Shown here: in pieces, positions 1-9,301 of the stretch | How the letters are laid out: each line of letters opens with the position of its first letter | Position numbering within the stretch: position 1 is the stretch's first letter | Source of the DNA: RHKX01 sp963839535 | Lineage (GTDB): Bacteria > Actinomycetota > Thermoleophilia > Solirubrobacterales > 70-9 | Assembly: GCA_963839535.1 (NCBI GenBank) | Contig: CAWIVF010000003.1 | Location: 62,001 to 126,000, forward strand | Direction of reading: 5' to 3' | DNA: 64,000 nucleotides | Program-made: the position numbers and the translations under genes | Notes under the pieces: model-generated | What the model was told of the DNA's origin: nothing | Databases searched by the model: none | Seen by the model: only the letters and a program-made list of their open reading frames with translations

Positions 1-602
1 ACCCCGAGTACAAGGGCCGGGTGACGATGCTGACCGAGATGCGGGACACGGTGCCGCTGGTGATGAAGGCCGACGGCATCGATCCGGAGGAGGCGACGAA
101 GGAGGAATGGCTCGCGGCCGTCGAGAAGATCCGCGATGCCGCCGAGTCCGGTCAGATCCGCCGGTTCACCGGCAACGACTACACGAAGGACCTGGCCAAC
201 GGCGACGCGGTCGCCGTGATCGGCTGGTCCGGCGACGCCGTGCAGCTGCAGGCCGACAACGAGGACATCGAGTTCGTCATGCCGACCGAGGGCTGCATGA
301 TCTGGGGCGACAACATGGTCATCCCCGTCGGCGCGCCCAACCCGACGGCCGCCTACGAGTGGATGAACTACGTGTACGAGCCCGAGAACCAGGCGCAGAT
401 CACCGCGTACAACAGCTACGTCCAGCCGGTGGACGGAGTGCGGGAGATCTTCGAGAAGGAGGATCCCGCGCTCGCCGAGAGCCAGCTCGTCTTCCCGGAC
501 GACGAGTTCGTGGCCGACTGCTCGACTCAGGTCGACCCCCCGGGTGACGAGGAGGACGTCGCCGAGGTCGAGCGCGAGTTCCAGTCGATCGTCACCGGCT
601 GA
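1..602 (+). CDS. potD: Polyamine ABC transporter substrate-binding protein, C-terminal part (PotD-like)
   Basis: The gene enters from the left edge (reading frame begins at base 3), so only about the last 199 residues are present. They match the C-terminal lobe of the PotD/PotF family: an alternating alpha/beta solute-binding fold with the phrase WGDNMVIPVGAPNP, followed by a YEWMNYVYEPE helix that in this family closes over the polyamine. The protein would act outside the membrane as the capture subunit for spermidine/putrescine-type cations. The two permease genes follow directly, which supports the call. The signal sequence and N-lobe are outside the window, so exact substrate cannot be judged. 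Confidence 0.85.
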   Translation, partial: PEYKGRVTMLTEMRDTVPLVMKADGIDPEEATKEEWLAAVEKIRDAAESGQIRRFTGNDYTKDLANGDAVAVIGWSGDAVQLQADNEDIEFVMPTEGCMIWGDNMVIPVGAPNPTAAYEWMNYVYEPENQAQITAYNSYVQPVDGVREIFEKEDPALAESQLVFPDDEFVADCSTQVDPPGDEEDVAEVEREFQSIVTG

Positions 603-638
603 TCGGATGAGGGACCGGCGGCGGCGAGGAGGAGCTCG

Positions 639-1520
639 ATGAGCGCAGGAGGCTCGAGCTCCTCCCGCCGCCGCCTGATCCCCTATGCCCTGATGGGGCC
701 GGGGCTGCTCTGGCTCCTGTTCTTCTTCGTGGTGCCCATGTTCTTCATGGGCGAGCTGGCGCTCCGCTCGGGGACGCTCGACACGGGCTTCGTCTTCACC
801 TGGGAGTTCTCGAACTTCTCCGACGCGATCTCCCGCTACGACGAGCAGTTCATCCGCTCGTTCGTCTACGGAGGCGTCGCCACGGTGATCGCCCTGCTGA
901 TCGCCTACCCCCTCGCCTACGCGATCGCCTTCCGCGGCGGCCGCTGGAAGAACGTCCTGCTGTTCGCCGTGGTGGCGCCGTTCTTCACCACCTACCTGAT
1001 CCGCACGATCGGCTGGACCACGATCCTCAGCGACGGGGGCTTCGTCGTCGACACCCTCAAGACGGTCGGGGTCCTCGGCGAGGACGGCCGCCTGCTGGCC
1101 ACCCCGGTGGCCGTGATCGCGGGCATCACCTACAACTACCTCCCCTTCATGGTGCTGCCGATCTACGCCAGCCTCGAGCGGATCGACGTGCGGCTGATCG
1201 AGGCATCGAAGGACCTCTACTCGTCGGCCACGCAGGCCTTCTGGCGGGTCACGTTCCCGATCTCGGCGCCCGGGGTCGTGGCGGGCACGCTGCTGACCTT
1301 CATCCCGGCGGTCGGCGACTACGTCAACGCCGCATTCCTCGGCGGCACGAACCAGTCGATGATCGGCAACGCGATCCGCTCGCTCTACATCGACCTCCGC
1401 GAGTACCCGACCGCGGCGGCGCTCTCGTTCATCCTGATGGCGACGATCCTGGTCCTCGTGCTGATCTACATCCGCTCCGCCGGGTCGGAGGCGCTGATGG
1501 GCGAGGAGGAGGAACGCTGA
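639..1520 (+). CDS. potB: Polyamine ABC transporter permease (PotB-like)
   Basis: 293-residue inner-membrane permease with about six hydrophobic segments. The first spans roughly residues 18-38 after a Ser/Arg-rich cytoplasmic start. Near residue 189 it has the cytoplasmic EAA loop (EASKDLYSSATQAFWRVTFP), which docks on the ATPase of importers. Size and loop sequence are typical of PotB. An AGGAGG-type ribosome site lies just before ATG 639. Its TGA shares a base with the ATG of the next permease (TGATG), so the pair is translationally coupled. No ATPase gene lies downstream; potA is probably upstream of the window. Confidence 0.9.
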   Translation: MSAGGSSSSRRRLIPYALMGPGLLWLLFFFVVPMFFMGELALRSGTLDTGFVFTWEFSNFSDAISRYDEQFIRSFVYGGVATVIALLIAYPLAYAIAFRGGRWKNVLLFAVVAPFFTTYLIRTIGWTTILSDGGFVVDTLKTVGVLGEDGRLLATPVAVIAGITYNYLPFMVLPIYASLERIDVRLIEASKDLYSSATQAFWRVTFPISAPGVVAGTLLTFIPAVGDYVNAAFLGGTNQSMIGNAIRSLYIDLREYPTAAALSFILMATILVLVLIYIRSAGSEALMGEEEER

Positions 1521-2347
1521 TGGCCTGGCTCCGCCGCAACGCGATCAGCATCTTCGCGGGCTTCGCGATCCTCTACCTGCTGCTGCCGATCGCGCTGATC
1601 GCCGTCTTCTCCTTCAACGATCCGGAGGGGAAGTACAACTACACCTGGAACGGCTTCACGACCGAGTCCTGGCAGGACATGTTCGCCCTCGAGGCGCTCA
1701 ACGACGCGATGCGGACGAGCCTCGAGCTGGCGGCGCTGACGACCGTGATCGCACTGATCCTCGGGACCCTGATCGCCCTCGCCCTCGTCCGCCACCAGTT
1801 CGCCGGCCGCAAGGCCGCGAACCTGCTGATCGTGATCCCGATGGCGACGCCCGAGGTCGTGATCGGCGCCGCGCTGCTCTCGCTGTTCGTCAACTTCAGC
1901 GTCACGCTCGGCTTCACCACCCTGCTGATCGCCCACGTGATGTTCTCGATCAGCTTCGTGGTCATCGTGGTCCGCTCCCGCCTGATCGGGTTCGACCGCA
2001 GCCTCGAGGAGGCCGCGCGGGACCTCGGGGCGTCGTCGTGGACCACCTTCCGGACGATCACGCTCCCCCTTCTGGCGCCGGGCCTGATCGGGGCCGGCCT
2101 GCTCGCCTTCGCCCTCTCGATCGACGACTTCGTCATCTCCGACTTCAACAGCGGGCAGACCGAGACCTTCCCCCTCTACATCTTCGCCGGGCTCTCGAAG
2201 GGCATCCCCGTCCAGGTCTACGTGCTGGCCACCCTGCTGTTCGTCGTCACCGTCGTCGCGATGGGTCTCGTCACCTGGCAGCAGAAGCGCGCCGAGCAGC
2301 TGGCGTCGGTGCGCCCCGACGACCTGGTCGCCCGAGCGGGCTCATGA
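1520..2347 (+). CDS. potC: Polyamine ABC transporter permease (PotC-like)
   Basis: 275-residue partner permease of the preceding gene, with about six membrane segments starting near residue 9. Its EAA loop reads EEAARDLGASSWTTFRTITL at about residues 160-180. The segment ALSIDDFVISDF after the loop is characteristic of PotC and related permeases. It overlaps the upstream gene by one base and the downstream aldehyde dehydrogenase by four (ATGA). This places import and aldehyde oxidation in one operon and suggests that the imported amine is catabolised. Confidence 0.9.
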   Translation: MAWLRRNAISIFAGFAILYLLLPIALIAVFSFNDPEGKYNYTWNGFTTESWQDMFALEALNDAMRTSLELAALTTVIALILGTLIALALVRHQFAGRKAANLLIVIPMATPEVVIGAALLSLFVNFSVTLGFTTLLIAHVMFSISFVVIVVRSRLIGFDRSLEEAARDLGASSWTTFRTITLPLLAPGLIGAGLLAFALSIDDFVISDFNSGQTETFPLYIFAGLSKGIPVQVYVLATLLFVVTVVAMGLVTWQQKRAEQLASVRPDDLVARAGS

Positions 2348-3848
2348 GCGCCCACGACCTGCTGATCGGCGGCGAGCTCGTCGCCGGAGAGGGCGCCCCG
2401 ATCGAGGTCGAGAACCCGTTCACGACCGAGACCATCGCCACCGTCGGCGGCGCCTCGGCGGAGCAGGTCGACGCGGCGGTCGCCGCCGCTCGGGAGGCCT
2501 TTCCCCTCTGGTCGACGACGCCGGCCGGCGAGCGCGGCGAGATGCTCCACGAGGTCGCCCGCCGCCTGCGCGAGCACGGCGAGGAGCTCGCGCGGACGAT
2601 GACCGCCGAGGGCGGCAAGCCGCTGATCGAGAACCGCGACGAGATCGAGTGGTGCGCGGCGGCGTTCGACTACTACGCCGAGATCGGCCGCGACAGCGCC
2701 GGCCGGGTGATCCCGCCGATCGAGTCGACGCAGCTGGCGCTCGTGGTCAAGGACCCCCTCGGCGTGGTCGGCTGCATCGTCCCCTGGAACTACCCGCTGC
2801 TCCTGCTCAGCTGGAAGGTGGCGCCGGCGCTGGCGGCCGGGTGCACCGTCGTCTGCAAGCCGTCGGAGGTGACGCCGCTCTCGACCCTGCAGCTGGCGCC
2901 GCTCCTCGACCACCTGCCGGCCGGGCGTCGTCAACCTGATCGCCGGCGCGGGCGACGTCGGCGCGGCGATCAGCGAGCACGACGACGTCGACTGCGTCGC
3001 CTTCACCGGCTCGGTCGCCACCGGCAAGCGGGTTGCCGCCGCCTGCGCCTCCCGGCTCGCCCGCGTCAACCTGGAGATGGGCGGCAAGGACCCGTTCATC
3101 GTCTGCTCCGACGTCGCCGCCGAGATCGAGATCGCGGCCCGCGGCGGCGCCTGGGCCGCCTACCTCAACGCCGGCCAGGTCTGCACCTCGGCCGAGCGCT
3201 TCTACGTGATGGAGGACGTCTACGACGACTACGTCTCGGCCTTCGTCGCCCACACCGAGAGCCTGGTGCTCGGCGACCCGTTCGAGGTGAGCACCGACAT
3301 CGGGCCGATGGTCTCCGCCCCGCAGCGGGACAAGGTCGCCGAGCAGGTCGAGGCCGCGGTCGCCGCCGGCGCCGAGGTGCTCACCGGCGGTGGCGACGGC
3401 GGCCAGCCGCGCGGCCACTTCTACGCGCCGGCGGTGGTCACCGGCATGCCCGCCGAGACCGACCTGCTCCGCGAGGAGACGTTCGGACCCGGTTGCGCCG
3501 ATCGTGCCGGTCAAGGACCTCGACGAGGCCATCGCGCTGGCGAACGGAACGCGCTTCGGCCTCGGGGCCAACGTCTACACCCGCGACCTGAAGAACGCCG
3601 TGCGCTGCATGCGCGAGCTGCGCGCCGGGACGGTCTGGATCAACGACCCCCTGACCGACAACGACGCCGGCCCATTCGGCGGCTTCAAGCAGTCCGGGAT
3701 CGGCCGGGAGCTCGGCCGCGAGGGCCTCGAGGCCTTCCAGGAGACCAAGCACGTGCACATGGAGACGGAGATCGAACGCAAGAGCTGGTGGTACCCGTAC
3801 GCCGAGTACGGCGCCGACGCTCAGACCGGAGATGGGCATGGAGCCTGA
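2344..3848 (+). CDS. Aldehyde dehydrogenase (two single-base frame breaks)
   Basis: NAD(P)-dependent aldehyde dehydrogenase of about 500 residues once two extra bases are discounted. Seen in order: PWNYP and KPSEVTPLS (cofactor site), the FTGSVATGK Rossmann loop, the catalytic Glu in LEMGGKDP, the catalytic Cys in NAGQVCTSAE, and the EETFGP motif near the C-terminus. The frame changes near 2925 (GG read as GGG) and near 3489 (CC read as CCC); 1505 minus 2 bases gives exactly 501 codons. Start ATG 2344 overlaps potC. In this operon a role in oxidising an aminoaldehyde from polyamine breakdown is likely (inference); succinate semialdehyde or betaine aldehyde are alternatives. Confidence 0.82.
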
Positions 3849-5337
3849 AACGCTGACGCGAGAGACGACCGGACGGGCGCAGGGCCAGGCCCCGACGCTG
3901 CGCAACTACATCGACGGGCGCTGGGTCGAGAGCGAGGCGAGCGAGTCCCTCGACGACATCGACCCCGCGACCGGCGAGCTGCTCGCTCGGGTCCCGCTCT
4001 CGACGGCGGGCGACGTCGACGCGGCCGCCCGCGCCGCCCGCGCCGCCCAGCCGGGCTGGGCCGCCGTCCCCGTCGCCAAGCGGGCGCGAGCCGTGTTCGC
4101 GCTGCGCGAGGCGCTCTGGTCGAATCGTGAGGAGCTCGCCCAGCTCGTCACCCAGGACATGGGCAAGGCTCTGGATGACGCGCGCGGTGAGGTCGGCCGC
4201 GGCATCGAGTCCGTGGAGGTCGCCTGCGGCATCCCCACCCTGCTCAAGGGCGAGAACCTCGAGGGGATCGCCACCGGGATGGACGTCGAGATGTGGCGCC
4301 AGCCGGTCGGGGTGGTCGCCGCGATCACGCCCTTCAACTTCCCGGCGATGATCCCGCTCTGGTTCCTGCCCTACGCGATCGCCTGCGGCAACTCGTTCAT
4401 CCTCAAGCCCTCCGAGCGCGACCCGCGCACCTCGGCGCGGGTGCTCGAGCTGATCGACGCCATCGACGAGATCCCGGCCGGGGTCGTCAACCTCGTCCAC
4501 GGAGCCCGCGACGCGGTCAACGGCCTCCTCGACCACCCGGAGATCGACGCGATCAGCTTCGTCGGGCAGGCGTCCACGGCGCTCTACGTGATGGAGCGCG
4601 GGACGAAGTCGGGCAAGCGGGTCCAGGCGCTCGGCGGCGCGAAGAACTCGATGGTCGTGATGGACGACGCGGACCTGAGCAAGGCAGTGCCGGCGATGAT
4701 GCAGTCCGCCTTCGGCAACGCCGGGCAGCGCTGCCTCGCCGGATCGGTTGCGGTGGTCGTCGGCGACGAGGCCCGCCGGGCCGAGGTCCGCGACGCGCTG
4801 GCCGAGGCCGCGCGCGAGCTGCCGACGGGACCCGGGACCGACGAGTCGGTGATCTGCCCGCCGATGGTCGGGGCCGACGCGCGCGACCGGGTTGCGGCCG
4901 CAGTCGACCGGGCGGTCGACGAGGGCGCCGAGGTCGTCGTCGACGGGCGCGGGACCACCAACGAGGCCGGCGCCCTGATGGGCCCGACGATCCTCGCCGC
5001 CGGCGAGCGCGAGTCGGAGCTGACCCGCGAGGAGCTGTTCGGCCCGGTCCTCGCCCTGGTCGAGGTCGGCGAGCTCGGCGAGGCGCTCGAGTTCGTCAAC
5101 GGCTCCCGCTACGGCAACGCCTCGGCGATCTTCACCGAGTCCGGGGCCGCGGTGAGGCGCTACCGCAACGAGGTCGAGGCCGGGATGATCGGCGTCAACG
5201 TCGGCGTGCCGGCCCCCGTCGCCTGGTTCCCGTTCGCGGGCTGGAAGGACTCGATGGTCGGCGACCTCCACGCCAACGGCACCGACGCGATCGAGTTCTA
5301 CACACGCAAAAAAGTCCTGACTACGCGCTGGTCCTGA
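3838..5337 (+). CDS. mmsA: Methylmalonate-semialdehyde dehydrogenase-like aldehyde dehydrogenase
   Basis: 499 residues, unbroken. ITPFNFPAMIPLWFLP is the hallmark of CoA-acylating methylmalonate/malonate semialdehyde dehydrogenases (MmsA/IolA), and the catalytic Cys sits in GNAGQRCLAGS. The usual catalytic Glu of hydrolytic aldehyde dehydrogenases is replaced by the LGGAKN context, as expected for this CoA-dependent branch. GGAG at 3828-3831 favours ATG 3838 over ATG 3832. The gene overlaps the previous dehydrogenase by 11 bases and belongs to the same operon. It may convert a 3-carbon semialdehyde from beta-alanine or propylamine-type amines to acyl-CoA; that substrate is inferred only. Confidence 0.83.
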   Translation: MEPETLTRETTGRAQGQAPTLRNYIDGRWVESEASESLDDIDPATGELLARVPLSTAGDVDAAARAARAAQPGWAAVPVAKRARAVFALREALWSNREELAQLVTQDMGKALDDARGEVGRGIESVEVACGIPTLLKGENLEGIATGMDVEMWRQPVGVVAAITPFNFPAMIPLWFLPYAIACGNSFILKPSERDPRTSARVLELIDAIDEIPAGVVNLVHGARDAVNGLLDHPEIDAISFVGQASTALYVMERGTKSGKRVQALGGAKNSMVVMDDADLSKAVPAMMQSAFGNAGQRCLAGSVAVVVGDEARRAEVRDALAEAARELPTGPGTDESVICPPMVGADARDRVAAAVDRAVDEGAEVVVDGRGTTNEAGALMGPTILAAGERESELTREELFGPVLALVEVGELGEALEFVNGSRYGNASAIFTESGAAVRRYRNEVEAGMIGVNVGVPAPVAWFPFAGWKDSMVGDLHANGTDAIEFYTRKKVLTTRWS

Positions 5338-5351
5338 GAGCGGCTGCGAGG

Positions 5352-5597
5352 ATGGGGTCTGTGTTCATCTCCTATGACCCCGAGACCGAGTCCGCCTACA
5401 TCAGCTTCGTCCCCGAGGACGCCGGCTTCATCCCGCGGGCCGCGGTGACGCTCGAGGAGGTCGAGGCGCTCGGCGACGCAGCCGAGGACATCGTCCTCGA
5501 CCTCGACGAGGAGGGCCGGCTCGTCGGGATCGAGGTCCGCTCCCCCGACCTGCTCCTCCGGTCGGAGACGCTCGGCCGCCTTCGCCACGGCGGCTGA
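5352..5597 (+). CDS. DUF2283 family small protein
   Basis: 81-residue acidic protein. It begins with FISYDPETESAYISF, the recognisable DUF2283 opening, and ends with the family's DLDEEGRLVGIEV hairpin. These are small beta-rich proteins of unknown function that often accompany toxin-like or metabolic genes. It lies 14 bases after the mmsA-like gene on the same strand, so it may be the last cistron of the polyamine operon. Alternative start GTG 5361 is possible. Function unknown. Confidence 0.7.
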   Translation: MGSVFISYDPETESAYISFVPEDAGFIPRAAVTLEEVEALGDAAEDIVLDLDEEGRLVGIEVRSPDLLLRSETLGRLRHGG

Positions 5598-5609
5598 GCC
5601 GGCGCTCAG
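5592..5609. terminator. Small inverted repeat between convergent genes
   Basis: GCTGAG and CTCAGC flank a CCGGCG loop and overlap the stop codons of the converging DUF2283 and oxidase genes. The stem is only six pairs with no T tract, so this is a weak candidate for a two-way terminator. Confidence 0.3.
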
Positions 5610-7001
5610 CGGCCGACGTGGATCCCGAGGCGCTCGGGGATCCCGCTGACGAAGCCGGTGACCGGGCCGGGCTCCCGGCCCTGCTCGAGCGCCGTCTCCT
5701 TGCGCAGGATCGCGCGGCGGATGATCGTCCCGCCCACGTAGCGGAACGGCTCCGGGGGCACGCGCACGTGCGGCGGGTCGATGAGCGCCAGCGAGCTGTG
5801 CTCGTCGCGGCGCCCGAGCGCGAGCGATGCGAGCGCCCGGCCGACCATCTGCGACGGGCCCACGCCGTGCCCGGTGTAGCCGTAGCCGGCGAACGCGCCG
5901 TCGCCGAGCGTCCGGATCACCGGCAGGTGCGTGGGCGAGACGTCGATCGGCCCTCCCCAGGCGTGGGTGACGGCGCGGCCCTCGAGCTGGGGAAAGAACC
6001 GGCGCAGGTGCTCCTCGACCTGGCGCGCGATCCCGCCGTCGACCTCGGCCCGGCCGTTGACGGCGGCTCCGCGGACGATCCGGCCCCCTCCCCAGCCGAA
6101 GGCGATGCGCCCATCCGGGGTGGTGCGGAAGTAATGGACCATGGCCCGCGAGTCCGTGATGCACTCGCCCCCGGTCCAGCCGAGCTCCTCGAGCACGTCC
6201 GGGACGGGCTCGGTGATCACCATGTGGCTCGAGGTCGCGGTCAGCGCGTGCCGGAGTGGGCGGAACCGCAGCAGGGAGGCGCCGGCGGCGAGGACCAGGG
6301 CGGGCGCGGTGACGAGTTCCCCCCGCGGTCCGGACCCGGTGGGGACGGCCCCGCTCGATCCCGAGGACGCGAGAGTCCTCGTGGATCTCCACCCCCGCTT
6401 CGAGCAGCCGGCTGCGCAGCCCGTCGGCCAGCCGGGCGGGCTGGACCGTCGCCGCGGTCGGGTAGAGGGCGCCGGCGCGGAACAGCGGAGCGGCGCATCG
6501 CTCGGCCACCGCCTCGCGATCGAGCAACTCGACGCTGTCGCCCACGCCGAGCTCCTCACATGCTTCGGCGGCCGGGCCCCACGTGCCGTCGAACCGCGCC
6601 GACGTCGAAGCCTGGAGATAGCCGCCGCGGTTGAACCAGGCGTCGACGCCCTGCTCGTCGCACCAGCGGCCGATCGCGCCAACGGAATCCTCGGCCGCCT
6701 CGGCCACCGCCAGCGCCGCCTCGTCCCCGAAGTTGCGGCGCATCGTCGGCAGGCTGAACCAGAGCGCGTTGACGAAGCCGCCGTTGCGGCCGCTCGGGCC
6801 GAACCCGCAGCGGTCCGCCTCGAGCAGGACGACGCGGGACGCCGGCTCGGCCTGCTTGATCCACCAGGCGGCCCACATACCGGTGTAGCCGCCACCGACG
6901 ATCACGACGTCGGCGCGCGCGTCCCCGTCCAGAGGCGGGCGGGCGGGGCGGCTCTCCAGGCCGGCCTCGTCGATCCAGTAGCCGTGCGCGTCGTGACGCA
7001 T
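5606..7001 (-). CDS. FAD-dependent amine oxidoreductase (DAO family, PuuB-like), one frame break
   Basis: D-amino-acid-oxidase-fold flavoenzyme of 464 residues after removal of one extra base. VVIVGGGYTGMWAAW is the dinucleotide-binding loop near residue 32, and FGPSGRNGGFVN is the FAD-contacting motif of the gamma-glutamylputrescine oxidase/PuuB group. The C-terminal half contains YGYTGHGVGPSQMVGR, the second flavin-binding signature. The frame changes in a run of six C at 6319-6324. It converges on the polyamine operon, consistent with oxidation of a (gamma-glutamyl) polyamine to an aldehyde for the dehydrogenases opposite. Sarcosine- or glycine-oxidase-like activity cannot be excluded. Confidence 0.8.
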
Positions 7002-7033
7002 CCGGCCCAAGTATGGGGTACGCCCCCGGCGGG

Positions 7034-9232
7034 CTACGCCGGGGTGGCGGCGGGATCGGCCACGGCCGCGAGCGAGGCGGTCTCCGCCGCGCGCGCCTTG
7101 ACCCGATCGATCAGCAGCTGCTGCACGTGGGGCTGCGGGTCGTCGCTCGACGGCACCACCCGCTCCCACTTCCCGTTCGCCGTCGAGGTTCCAGCTGCCC
7201 GCCTCGTCGGCGAGGCTCATCTCGAGGATCTCGATCATCTCCGCCCGCACCGACTCGTCGAGCACCGGCACCGTCAGCTCGACCCGGTTGAAGAGGTTGC
7301 GCGGCATCAGGTCGGCCGAGCCCGTGAAGACGCGCTGCTCGCCGTCGCTCTCGAAGAGCAGGATCCGCGAGTGCTCGAGGAAGCGGCCGAGCACCGACTT
7401 GACCCTGATGTTCTCGGAGACTCCCGGGATCCCGGGGCGGATCGCGCAGATCCCGCGAACGTTGAGGTCCACCTGAACGCCCGCCTGCGATGCCCGGTAG
7501 AGGGCCTTGATCATCGCCGGGTCGAGCAGCGAGTTCATCTTCATCCGGATCCGCGAGGGGTTGCTCGTCGGAGTGCGACTCGACCGTGCGCTCGATCTCC
7601 TCGAGCAGGTCCGCTGAACAGGTTGTGGGGCGCGATCAGCGCCTTGCGGTAACGCTGCGGCCGCGCGTAGCCGGTCAGGTAGTTGAACATCTCGGCGATG
7701 TCCGAGCAGATCTCCGGATCGGTCGTGAACAGCCCGAGGTCGGTGTAGAGGCGGGCCGTCTTCGGGTTGTAGTTGCCGGTCCCGATGTGGGCGTAGTGAC
7801 GCACGCCGTCGCCCTCGCGGCGGGCGACGAGGATGCACTTCGCGTGCGTCTTCAGCGCCGGGATGCCATAGACGACGTGGACGCCGGCCTGCTCGAGCTT
7901 CTTCGCCCAGGCGAGGTTGGCCTGCTCGTCGAAGCGCGCCTTCAGCTCCACCATGCAGACCGCCTGCTTGCCGCGCTCGGAGGCGCGGATCAGCGCCGGC
8001 ACGAGCGGCGAGTCGTCGCTCGTCCGGTAGACGGTCTGCTTGATCGCGAGGACGTCGGGGTCGTTGACGGCCTGCTTGACGAACGCGTCGACCGACGTCG
8101 TGAAGGAGTCATACGGATGGTGGACGAGCACGTCGCCCTCGCGCATCGCCTCCATCACGTCGGCCTGGCCGCCGTCGGGCCCCTGGAACGAGGGCTGGGT
8201 GACGCCGGCGAACGGCGGGTAGCGCAGCTGCGAGTGGCCGGAGACGGCGGCGACGTCGAAGAGGTCGTCCATGCCGATCAGGCCGTCGATCTCGTAGACC
8301 TGCTCCCGGTCGATCCTGAGCATCGAGACCAGCCGGTCGCGCAGGCGATCCTCGAGACCGGCCCCGAGCTCGAGCCTGATCACCTCGCCGAAGCGGCGGC
8401 GGCGGATCTCCTCCTCGACCGCCTGGCGAACGTCGTCGGCCTCGTCGGAGACGTCGTAGTCGGTGTCGCGCGTCACCCGGAAGAGCGCGTGGTCGATGAT
8501 CTCCATCCCCGGGAAGAGCGCCTCGAGGTTGTGGGAGATCACGTCCTCGAGGGCGATGAACGTCTTGCCGTCGCCGATCGGCAGGAAGCGCTTGAGCAGC
8601 TCCTTCGGGACCTTCACCCTGGCGAGCACCTCGATGTCCTGTTCGGGATCCCGCAGCGCGACGATCAGGCTCAGCGAGAGGTTGGAGATGTAGGGGAACG
8701 GCCGGCCGACCCCGAAGACGAGCGGCGTCAGCGCCGGGAAGATCCTGCGGTTGAAGAGGTCGTCGAGCTCCTCGCGCTGCTCGGCGCTTGCGTCGGAGTA
8801 GGTCACGAGCTCGATCCCCTCATCCGCGAGCGCCGGCAGCAGCTCCTCCTCGAAGCACCGCTCCAGCCGGACCCGCTGTTCGAGCGTGCGCTCCCTCACG
8901 CGCCGGATCTGCTCGGCGGGCGACATGTCGTCGGCGCCGCTCGCCGGCAGGGACGCGACGACCTTGTCGTGGAGCCCGGCCACCCGCACCATGAAGAACT
9001 CGTCGAGGTTGTCCTCGTAGATCGCACAGAACTTGACCCGCTCGAGCAGCGGCAGCGACTCGTCCTCGGCGAGCTGGAGGACCCGGTCGTTGAAGTCCAT
9101 CCAGGAGACCTCGCGGTTCGTGTAGAGCGAGGAGTCGTCGAGGTTCGGCGGCTCGTCGGCGGGCCCGGCGCCGTTCTCGCCGGCATCGCCGGACGCCAGA
9201 TCGGCGACCTCTTCTGTGCTCGCCTCCGCCAC
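7034..9232 (-). CDS. ppk1: Polyphosphate kinase 1 (three frame breaks)
   Basis: Makes long-chain polyphosphate from ATP, reversibly, at the membrane or cytosol. The product is 731 residues after removal of single extra bases near 7173, 7558 and 7608; the corrected length is exactly 732 codons. N-terminal domain: SWMDFNDRVL near residue 45. Middle: LTPLVFGVGRPFPYISNLSLS. Catalytic core: ALKTHAKCILV carries the His that becomes phosphorylated, and HIGTGNYNPKTA and RIRMKMNSLLDP follow. GTG 9232 is chosen because TACAGT lies 8 bases upstream (leaderless start); TTG 9241 falls inside that hexamer. A PHO-box-like array precedes the promoter, so induction by phosphate starvation is likely. Confidence 0.9.
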
Positions 9233-9240
9233 GGCCCTCA

Positions 9241-9246
9241 ACTGTA
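9241..9246 (-). promoter_or_regulatory. -10 element of ppk1 (leaderless start)
   Basis: TACAGT on the minus strand, 8 bases before GTG 9232. It lies 11 bases downstream of the 11-bp repeat array, the spacing expected for a PhoB-type activated promoter without a good -35. Confidence 0.5.
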
Positions 9247-9257
9247 GACAGACCCCC

Positions 9258-9284
9258 GTGTCGGGTCTGTTACCGCCCGGTGAA
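9258..9284 (-). promoter_or_regulatory. Candidate PHO box upstream of ppk1
   Basis: Read on the minus strand, TTCAC, GTAAC and GACAC start exactly 11 bases apart (plus-strand forms GTGAA 9280, GTTAC 9269, GTGTC 9258). The repeat length, the TTCAC core and the position just upstream of the -10 match PhoB/PhoP-type direct-repeat operators. The outer two units are degenerate. Confidence 0.5.
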
Positions 9285-9301
9285 GCGGGCGGGCGCTCCC
9301 G

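Noticed and set aside
1466..5271. Long antisense open frames opposite the transporter and dehydrogenase genes
   Set aside because: Typical of high-GC DNA; residue make-up is Arg/Gly/Asp/His-rich with no motif, and the sense strand encodes clear families.
5298..7838. A single 846-residue minus-strand frame through the FAD oxidase and ppk1 region
   Set aside because: It joins the 3' part of ppk1 and the 5' part of the oxidase only because single-base breaks put them in one frame; between them the translation is Arg/Pro/Gly-rich shadow sequence.
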